Assembly (NCBI RefSeq): GCF_947623445.1
Contig: NC_135245.1
Span: forward strand, 3,169,501-3,233,500
DNA from: Clavelina lepadiformis
Lineage: Eukaryota > Chordata > Ascidiacea > Aplousobranchia > Clavelinidae
DNA: 64,000 nt
Direction of reading: 5' to 3'
Shown here: positions 55,237-64,000 of the stretch, piece by piece
How positions within the stretch are numbered: position 1 is the first letter of the stretch
How the letters are laid out: the number at the start of each line of letters is the position of its first letter
The notes under the pieces: generated by a model
What the model was told of the DNA's origin: nothing
The model's database searches: none
Seen by the model: the letters and a program-made list of their open reading frames with translations, nothing else
Translations under genes and position numbers: made by a program

Positions 55237-56700
55237 ACTCCAGAAAGAAAACACCGCCAAGTTTGCTTGTTTCTTAAAACGAAGCCGGAACCATGAAAAC
55301 ATTCATTGTTGCTGATTCAGTCCACATCAGATGTAACAATAATGATTCGAGGGTGATGTTAAGACTATTTAATGCAACTTATGGGTTGCTATTTTGCTTG
55401 GCAGTTGCAATACCCAAAGGCTTACCCTATTTTGGGTTTTTTACTAACTCATCTGGTCTGTCTGTTTATTACAAGTCATCCAAATACATCTTCTTTGAGA
55501 AACAATAGGAACATGGAACATTATGAGCAATAATTGGACCCTAAAATTGTTGCAGCAAATTTACCCACGGGCGCAGGAAGAGGGAGGGCAAACTGGCTAT
55601 TGAGCCCTTGCCATTTTGCTTTACCACCGAAGGGCACAGGGGACATTTTATGCAGATTTAAAAATAAAACAACAACATCAAACCAGATTATTTAATTTGC
55701 ATCTTGAGTTCATTTCAAGCAATTTTCTGAGCGCATTAAGTCATTTTTTAGGTTATTGTTAAAGCGTGTTGGAAATGTAAGATATTGGCTAGTAAGTGCA
55801 GTTTATTTGACAACTAAAATATTTGACTTGATGTTGAGTGACTCGTCGCTAAAGTGTCTCTACTTATCTTGTGTGTATGTATTTTCTTTTAAAGATATAT
55901 GAATAAGTGTAAAGACGTTTACGTTGGAAGTGATAAAAGAGCAATGATATATATATCTTCTGTAATAAAACGCCAGGAGTCCGAGACGGCTCAAATTGCA
56001 ACCAAAATGTCATGGAAAACGTGCCCTTTGTTTGGAATTTTGCCCCCTGCCAAAAATAATTCTGGCGCTCGTAATTGTACCTGCCTTGTTTCTGTTGCTC
56101 TGCTGTAATAAAAGCTATTTTGGAAGTTTTGACTGCTAAGTGACAACACGCATTAGATAATAAACATCTGGTTAGTAAACACGTACAACATTTAAACACC
56201 AAACAGAATAAACATGTGCGATTTAAACATGTAACCATTTTAGGCGTTTCTTTTTGGCCTCACTTTTCGTGTTTAATTATAGTGTTTAACAAAATAACAG
56301 ATAGTTACCTTTTTAATATTGTTTGAATCATCTTTGATCTCATGCTGATCTTAAAGAAAATATGGAAAAAACATTTTTTGGTGACCAGACATGCCGCAGT
56401 GATCGCTGTTAGGTCTTTAATTGTTTCACATACTTTACAATTGGTCTAAAAACTCTAAACAAAAATCGAACACGTCATGGTCCCATGATTGGTATAGTCA
56501 CTATGACGTATGGATACAGTAACACAAGTACTCAAAATATTTATAACTGTGCAGGATCAGGTTACCTTAATTGTTCTATAAATGAACAATGGTTTTCGTT
56601 AACGTTCCTTCTTTAACAAGTATTTTGTGTGTTCACGTGTGACGTGTCTATTGTGAACATCCTGGACCAAAAGTTATTTTGCACCGGCCGCTTATGGTTG
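55237..56700. other. Intergenic upstream of protease C
   Basis: No gene recognised; small ORFs only. Should contain the promoter of protease C. The stretch 56170-56300 has several TTTAAACA/GTGTTTAA words shared with 52.1-52.3 kb. Confidence 0.35.
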
Positions 56701-59065
56701 ATGAAGATGTACGGTATGTTTACTCCGATATTTATTCTTGCCTATTTGGTGTATCAAGCTACTGCAAGAAATGTTGGACTTGTGAAACAAGGTAAGCTGA
56801 TCAGCAGGCTATGGAAGTAAAATAATTAAAATCTGGTTGTTTAGTTTGCGTAGATAATCGCAAAAGTTCGCTCAGTTTTGCATTCAGCTGTCCTAGAAAT
56901 CCAACATTTATGAAAATCATTTCAACTGTAGTATAATAGAGCGTAGATATTTGAATAATGGACGGTGCGAGAAGCGCTAGGCAAAGTTACAGCGCGACTT
57001 TGACAAAGAAGTTTAACGAAGTATCATCGTTAAGGTCATCAACGAATAGTCGGCGGAACATCAGCTGCATTCGGGGAACTTCCGTGGCAGGGATACCTCA
57101 CGACATCTAGCGGACAATATTGCGGATGTTCTCTGCTAAGCAGCACTTGGGCGATTACTGCTGCTCACTGTACTGCGGGGCATGTTGAAATTGATTGTAA
57201 CATCAGCAAAGGAGAATGAAAATCTGAGTACTTTAGACGTTTTTAGTAATAAAATACCCTTTTTCTTTATTGAAATAGTTCTTCCGCCACTGACTTAACT
57301 GTTGCATTTGGCCAAATTGATCGCAGGACGTTTACGTCAGCGCAAGAATACTCGATAGCAGAGTTACACGATCATCCGTGTGAGTTTCTGTAAAATACAA
57401 CCGAGGCTCATGAAAGTTTATCCATTTTGTGACGGTTATATTTTATATCATATCATTTTGGAAAAAGCACGAGTTATAATAAGTTACAGCCTTTTAGCCT
57501 TTCGTTGTATGGTGGGCATATATTTTATAAAGCATCGTACCGCTTGTAGGTAACTAGGTATATGCTTTATACAGTGTTCTTGTGCATGGCCTACATCTTA
57601 CGTTAATTTTGACTCAGCCATAGTTTTACCTTAATATCACGTGTTGTATATAAACATTTTGTCGTAATTTTCAGCCTATAGCGGTACTACTTTGGAAAAC
57701 GATATTAGCTTACTAAAAATAGATGGAAGTATTTCCGTTGGTGGAAATGTCCAAACAATTTCTATTCCTGCCACTCAAGGAGTCGATGTCACTGCTGGGA
57801 CCAGCTGCCTCATTTCTGGATGGGGTACAACATCGTGTAAGTTACTTGTCCATTTATTAAGTTACATAACCAAGTACCAAACTCTGTGGTAAAAACTAAG
57901 TATTCAAAAACAGACAGATGTCATTCTTTCGTAGGGACCTGGTCCATAGTATGACGAATAAAGGCAAAAATCAACATTATCTAAGAAGCTAATTCGATTT
58001 CTCTTCCTGTCTTCGTAGTTGGAGGGACATCATCAGACGTTCTTCTGAAAGCGACAGTTCCGATTATAAGTGACACTGACTGCGTCGGCTGGTACAGCTC
58101 TTTCGGTTTCACTGTTTACACCAGCGTCCAGCTGTGCGCTGGGTAAGCGTCATAAGCTCGTTGTTGTCAATTTTATGTCCATTATAGACAAGTGGCATTT
58201 AACTATATAATTCTTTTAACTGGTTATACACGCAGATACCAAACTGGCGGTACAGACACCTGCCAAGGTGACAGCGGCGGACCGCTGGCATGTCAGGACT
58301 CTTCTGGTACTTACTACTTAGAGGGTTTAACCAGCTGGGGTGTGGGGTGCGCGTATTCACGTCGCCCAGGAGTCTATACAAGGATGTCTGAGTATGTTGA
58401 ATGGATCAACAGCACTTCAGGTATAAAGTAGGACTTTTAAGAGGTTGGGTGCCTTGTTCAAAATAGGAAGTAAATGTCCTCAAAAATTCAGATGGATTAC
58501 GTTGTATTTAGCGTTGCTTTGGATGATGGAAAACGCTTTTGGTTCACGTTAAAACAAGTTTTCAAATAAACGTATCAACCTAAAATCTGAGAGGGAAAAA
58601 TGATCGTATGGGTGTAACTTTTGGGAGAAAATAAACAATATTTGTCGTTATGGGAGCCTACAGTATATGGTGTTATAAGTATTCGAAGTTTGTACGTACA
58701 TACTGGGACTACATAAACTCAGACGACAACTACAAATTGAGCCTTTATGGTTTCTCAACAAACAAAACATTCTCTCGTGGTAAATCTCCATAAGTTATAA
58801 GAAAATCTCAAGTTTTTGTTTTAGAAACACATTTTGATCAAAGTTCGCTTGGAAAACACAGCATTGTAAAAATACAAACCACTGTTGTTCAGTAGGTGAA
58901 ATTTTGTATTTTGTAGGTATTACTCCATTGAGTAGCAGCGTCGCTACAGTCATTACTACCTCGGACGAAGTAACCACTACAGGAGGCGGTAAAACATTCA
59001 GCGGTTCTTTGTTTGTTGTCATCCTGATGACAACTGTGCAAGTGATTCTTACAACAATATTTTGA
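56701..59065 (+). CDS. Trypsin-like serine protease C with GPI-type anchor, seven exons (318 aa)
   Basis: Exons: 56701-56791, 57035-57179, 57279-57379, 57675-57836, 58019-58142, 58236-58420, 58917-59065. Signal peptide ([16 protein letters not shown]), propeptide and HQR/IVGG site precede the triad His (ITAAHC), Asp (NDISLL), Ser (GDSGGP) with Asp189. Cys44 is again cysteine (YCGCSLL). The last exon gives a Ser/Thr-rich stalk, a small-residue patch (TTTGGG, FSGS) and a hydrophobic end ([18 protein letters not shown]), a typical GPI-attachment layout. Read-through of exon 6 would stop at 58431. Intron 2 has a GC donor (GG/GCATGT) with a normal AG acceptor. Closest to B, with one extra codon in exon 5. 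Confidence 0.9.
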
Positions 59066-59423
59066 AAACTTTTCCAAAATTTTTGTTTTACCATTTGTCA
59101 TGAAACGACAAAACTTGTTTTTATTTTGTGTAATGTTTTGGAGTTCTTCGTAAAATATCCTTATAATACATTATTATGGTAATAACAACATTGTGTAACT
59201 GCTTTAGCCAAAATATTTTCCGATTATTGTTATTTTGGTAATCACTGTGATGTTTGTTTCTTCATAGTTATTTTGATTGTGCCAACGAGTCTTTGTTATT
59301 TTTTTTATCTCATTGTCATTGCAGTGACGAACAACGGTTACCAATAGCAAGTGCAAGGCATTGCATATGTAATGGTATATCTTTCATTGAAATCCTATAT
59401 TCTGGAACAAATCTTGTACAAGC

Positions 59424-59500
59424 GGAGGCTTAGTGGCGTAACGGTAGCGCGTCCGATTCTAGATTCGAAGGTTCCTTGTTCAAATCATGTCGGGGGCACC
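59424..59500 (+). repeat. tRNA-like sequence, probably the head of a tRNA-derived SINE
   Basis: TAGTGGCGTAACGGTAGC resembles an internal A box, and GTTCAAATC a B box. Between them TTCTAGA could be an anticodon loop with UCU (Arg). The T and acceptor stems pair poorly, so a working tRNA is unlikely. Further B-box-like blocks follow on the same strand at about 59680-59700 (GGTTCGAACCCCGG) and 60150-60170 (GGGTTCGATTCCCGG). Confidence 0.45.
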
Positions 59501-59689
59501 TCTCCACAAGAATTAAATTGAAAGACAAATTGAAGCGTAAGCGTACAACCCTTAGATGATACCTTTCCTTTTTTCAAGAACCATCACCTGATGCCAGGTT
59601 GAATACGTTAATTTACCTCTGTCCACAGTTGCCACTTTGTAGCTCGTATTCTTCGACACTGCACTCGGTGCGATAGGTTCCAGGTTCGA

Positions 59690-59990
59690 ACCCCGGCCAT
59701 AAGCAATTCTAGCCCAATTCAAGGCCATAAGCCGCTTAAGCTTTAATTACAGCCGTAAGCCGCGATAGATTAAACCCCGGCCGTAAGCCACTCTTATCCC
59801 AACAAAGGCCATAAGCCACTCTTAAACAAAATCCATGGCCTTAAGCCGCTTTGTGTCCTATCCCTCGGCCTTGGGCCACTCTAAACCCTTTAAACCCCAC
59901 CCCAACCCCACCCTCCCTTCCTAATCCCTTCCCTAATCCCAACCCCATAAGTAAGTTAACGGCCTTAAGCCACCAACAATGTCTGGGACT
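59690..59990. repeat. Degenerate tandem repeat with GGCCATAAGCC core
   Basis: About eight units of roughly 30-40 bp share CGGCCRTAAGCCRCTCT. The first unit follows directly from a B-box-like GTTCGAACCCCGGCCATAAG, so the array may have arisen by duplication of a SINE body downstream of its B box. A C-rich run, ACCCCAACCCCACCCTCCC, interrupts the array near 59900. Confidence 0.6.
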
Positions 59991-60179
59991 GAGGCGCCGG
60001 TCCGGGATGCGGGTGAAGTGGCAACATTAGTGGGAAGACGTTTTCTACTTGGCCCCGCGATTTCGAATGATATATATTTAAAAATTGAACCAAAATAAAA
60101 GGGGTAGTTTTGCTTGGTTGTAAAGGTTTTGCCTTATAGCATGAAGGTAGCGGGTTCGATTCCCGGCCATGCAGTAACT

Positions 60180-61176
60180 GCAGAGAAAAAATTTCTTGCA
60201 TCGTGGTTGAAAGCTCAGTTGGAGTTTGATCATTAGCACCGCTTAGTGCTGAAACTTTTTATAAATCAATGTCCACGAGGAAACAATAAAAATCACTATA
60301 CTATACCACTAATACTTGAATACAATAATTAATTAATCAATACTTCATATTTTATTAAACAGATGCTTTTTACCTTAAATAGTTTACGCAACTTGTCGTT
60401 AAAGCTATTTAATGAAAGCTTAAGGAATTAGATCTACGCATTAAGATTAATAAACTAACTATGTTGTATACCAGCTAAGTTAGGTTAAGGAGAATTTAGC
60501 TTTGAAATTATGGCTTTTCGGCGAAATAGTGACAGCGAAAAAGAATTTAAAGACATAAAATTCAAAGAGAACATTGCGATTGAACTATTCCACTGAACAC
60601 ATGATCCGCAACGGTTAAAAGAATTTAATTTTGCGAGTTGTTTATCGATCAAAGTTTTGCTAAATTCGCTCACGTCAATAAAAGTAACTGAACGTTTCCA
60701 GAAAGTCTACGTCATTGTCGGAATGTTGAGAATTGATCGGAGGTACATCGCCTGAACCTGTAAACATATTTTAAATAAAAAATTCTAAAGTTTCGATAAA
60801 GTTGACGTAAAAGCTAAACTAATAATTGCTTACAAAATAAAGTTAATTTACGAGTTGGCTTTGTTACAAAAATAAAATGAGGTAACTTTACACCAGTTTA
60901 AATACAAGTCAACAGAAATTGTTTACAATCAAATAAAAATATCAAACGGACAGCTTTAAAAACTTCCTAATCGTCTAACTCTAAGACCTAATAATGTTAA
61001 TACGTATACTATATGTATATACTGCAACTGTACACATAAAGAATATTTTTGAATTGTTTTTGTCACAAACATATTCATCACTATCAATGCAGCAATAGTA
61101 AGAAAAAATATTCCTACTTAAGTCGAAATATAATACATAACAAATCGAATTTTTGCAATACTTTGTGGCCGAACGT
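60180..61176. other. Intergenic, 3' of holocarboxylase synthetase
   Basis: AT-rich, no gene recognised. The right end likely holds the 3' UTR of the synthetase gene, which is transcribed leftward. Confidence 0.4.
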
Positions 61177-63935
61177 TTAGCGTTTAGCCGCTATAAGATT
61201 TCTGGTGATGTCAAAAGTATTTCCGTCAGGTTGCAGACTCATGACGTCACCGTTGTCATGGCGACGAGCAAGAAGAAAACCGCAGTCGTCCACACCAACG
61301 ATGGTGGATGCAACAAGAGATTCATCTACCTGTACCTCGACTTCGCTGTTTCTGAAATGACAATAAAGTATCTTTAGTTCGTTGCACCGGCACTCATCAA
61401 GTCTGTGAGATTTTCCACGTTTTACCATCCATCGATTGTCGCAGCTTTTCCTGTTCTACCAAGTTTGGTGGAACCGGAAGCCTCGGTGCTTGGATTTTCC
61501 CAAAGTTAATGTTGAAAACCCAAACTTACTTCCTTTGTTGGGAAACTACATTCATTTCAAACAAAATATACATAACTGCAGTATGTTTTTGGAATCTTTG
61601 TCCTCGGATAAAAGAAAGTCTTCACACGATTTGAACTCGGCGAAGATTCTTCACCGCTCGAGCTCTGACTACCGAGCTTGCCTGTGTGCATTTTCGAATC
61701 GTATTTTTGATTTGTTTTTTTTTAGTTTTTTTGGTTCTTCCCAGAGTCGGGAACTGTTCAGCACGGCAACCGAACAGGAGCAAGCGTCGTCAACGTCATG
61801 CTTAATGGCATTACAGCGGTAGCTTCGGTGGGGCTCTAACACGGGCGTGAATAATTGCTAGCCCAGCGCATTAATCTCTCCGTTACCGAGCCGACTTGAA
61901 TTAAAAAACAGCGGAAACAATTGTGCTGACTATTTTTCAGCCTGTCCTTAATTTTCATCTAGTCATTCTAACACTACCTGTGAATCCAGTATTTGTAGTA
62001 AAGTTTCAGAAATGTTTCTGGCCCATTTTGCTGGAAATCCTCAATGATATTTTCCAACTGAGTTACGGTGAGTGCTATAACTTCTTGGCAAGTCAAGATT
62101 TTGTCTATGGAGTATTTTTCTAAACAGATATTGTTGACTTCAATAAACCTTGGATGTACGAATTTCAGAGTTGATAGCTGGTGTTATTGAAAAAATCAAA
62201 CTTACCACGCAGAATGTCATTCACACACACTGTGGGCTTGCTATTCGCTATGTTGACGCCACAACCTGCAATAAAAAAGAATTTTTATCTTACTGCATGA
62301 ACCTTGACAACTGCAAGAATTCTGTTCAATTTATCGTAACTTCAGAGTATTTAAAATAACCTTCCAAAAATAATTGTCTATGAGCAGCAATTTACCAATG
62401 GAGGCAATGCAGCTGTCTCCGATCACTGTAGATTTAACCATCACTCCTCCAAGCTTGATGGATGTTCCAAAGTAGATGTCGTTTGGCCATTTGACTCTGA
62501 GATCCACATTCTAAATTTACAACAGATATTATTGTTAATATTAGTTTGAGACATTGTGGAGCTAAAGGTATTCTACAAAAATTGTATCACTATAACAACT
62601 TCTAACAGTTACATTGAAAGTCGCCTGAAACAAAACATAAAGAGAGTTAATAACGTTAATAATACACCTCTACACCATCAAGCATCCTAATTGCATGGAC
62701 TACAGCCACTGACATCATGTGTTGGAGAAAAGGGAGCCGGTGCCCAAGGTATGAGTTAATGGGTATGATCACCGGTAATGTGAACATTGCACAACCAACA
62801 GGACTCAGCCACTTATTTGTGCTTCTACCTATGAACACAAAATCACCTGGAAGCTACAGCAATTTTTATAATTCCTGTTTTATAAATTACACCATACACA
62901 TTGTAACTCATGGAGTGCAGAACAATTTAATTTGAAAAACCTTTGTTTTGTTTTGCCTTTGTTCTTATTTTGTTCTTATTACAATAAAATAATATTATTT
63001 TAGTGTACCCTGGCCTTTTGTTTGTTGTCTTGCGATTGCAATTACTCCATATTCTGAAGTCAAATTGAGCAGAATACTAAAAAAGTAACATTGCTATAAA
63101 AAGTACCGCGAAGTGGAAATATTAGAGCAGCAATGGTAAACTTGTAACAGTTTCCAAATATCAAGCATATAACTACGCATGTTGGAATATGCTTAATCCG
63201 ATAATGTACCATAATATAATTTCTACACAGACTTAAAACAGAAAAATTTGTGGTTTTAAGAAGAAACTTACCCGTCAAACACTTGCATAGTTGATGATAT
63301 CACATCAGCATATAAAACAATTTGACCGAGTGCTCTTGTGCTAAGGTTAGAAAAATAAACTTTCCAGTTGAAGGAACACTTTTTTGCTAATTCTGAATTC
63401 TGTGTCTCAGGACTCGGGAATATGACTGGAAACTGCTCACTATCACTGCAGATGTGCTCATGTTCTGAAAACAAAACATTGCTAACAAAAATCCGAAGAT
63501 AACAGCAAATTATTGGTTTGCTTTAGGTACCGGCAATGTGATAAATATTCATTAAACGATACACACATAATCTTTCGAACATATTGAAAGTATATCACCT
63601 TTGTCATTGTACGATGATGAAGGGATGAACGCTAATCCGGAAACATGGACTGTGTTTTGTGGTGCAAAATCTTTTATCACTCTGCAATAAAAAGTTTAAT
63701 ATGGAATCCATCGCTTCACATGAATGCTTAACTCAGACGAAAATATTGAGATTTTATACCTGTTCAAAAATTGATAGCATTTACTTTCTGGTTTTGAAAA
63801 TAAAAATCCAACCGATTCATTTCTCTTATGGTATAGATCGAGTGTTTGATTCCAATTTGTTTTCAGTCCAAGATGATGGAGAAGATAAGAGAGAATCCTC
63901 TGTGATGAACCTTCATTTTCATTCAACGATGATAG
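61177..63935 (-). CDS. Holocarboxylase synthetase (biotin-protein ligase), C-terminal nine exons; 5' part outside window
   Basis: HLCS activates biotin with ATP to biotinyl-AMP and attaches it to biotin-dependent carboxylases in cytosol and mitochondria. Visible exons in transcript order: 63935-63760, 63681-63599, 63464-63272, 63076-63009, 62828-62668, 62510-62396, 62265-62206, 62119-61978, 61351-61177; all phases agree, giving the last 390 residues. The catalytic domain shows [10 protein letters not shown], the biotinyl-AMP loop region [16 protein letters not shown], the core motif [11 protein letters not shown], then [13 protein letters not shown]. The end has LYYKYWIH and the C-terminal cap domain ([21 protein letters not shown]). 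The first visible exon starts in phase 0 at acceptor TTTTGCCAG, so more coding sequence lies beyond 64000. Confidence 0.95.
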
Positions 63936-64000
63936 CTGGCAAAAAAAATGTAACTATTGTACCGTTACTGGGTGTGTGATATATACTGCGGATTGTTAGT

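Noticed and set aside
59424-59500. Functional tRNA-Arg(UCU)
   Set aside because: The A and B boxes are recognisable, but the T stem and acceptor stem pair poorly; more like a SINE head or pseudogene.

Overview
The window looks like nuclear DNA from an invertebrate deuterostome, most likely an ascidian tunicate. The basis is AT-rich sequence, compact GT-AG introns mostly of 70 to 900 bp, chordate-type genes (muscarinic receptor, hormone-sensitive lipase, holocarboxylase synthetase, asteroid-like nuclease, trypsin-like proteases) and a heavy load of small hAT and pogo-type DNA transposons. The assignment is inferred from gene content. I rebuilt the gene models by eye from ORFs, splice sites and intron phase. 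Every joined model below, except the low-confidence gene at 53.8-55.2 kb, keeps frame through all junctions.

Layout. 1-6.9 kb: no host gene; a hAT MITE (2229-2418) and a whole-looking 2.3 kb transposon with CACTGG ends and a 488-residue ORF (3097-5379). 6.9-14.0 kb, minus strand: a five-exon muscarinic acetylcholine receptor. 14-19.6 kb: repeats, including a broken Ty3/gypsy integrase fossil and a hAT MITE. 19.6-26.2 kb, minus: an 11-exon hormone-sensitive lipase gene (754 aa). 27.7-32.7 kb: a pogo-like MITE whose right edge was hit by an autonomous hAT element with an open 834-residue transposase. 33.3-41.0 kb, minus: a six-exon asteroid/XPG-type nuclease gene (565 aa). Its first intron carries a 4 kb near-palindromic foldback element that itself holds a hAT MITE and a pogo-like element.

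43.3-59.1 kb: three paralogous trypsin-like serine proteases (one minus, two plus) with identical intron phases and an unusual extra cysteine. Two end in a separate exon encoding a hydrophobic, GPI-type tail. The third keeps that tail exon, but its expected splice donor is not GT. Between the last two lies a possible gene of unknown function (53.8-55.2 kb). 59.4-60.2 kb is a mosaic of tRNA-like B boxes and a degenerate tandem repeat. 61.2-64.0 kb, minus: the C-terminal nine exons of holocarboxylase synthetase, running off the right edge.

The host genes are unrelated single-locus genes; only the protease trio forms a functional cluster. The most unusual structures are the giant intronic foldback (predicted long hairpin RNA), the protease trio with its anchor exon and unpaired cysteine, and the CACTGG transposon with its little-characterised protein family.
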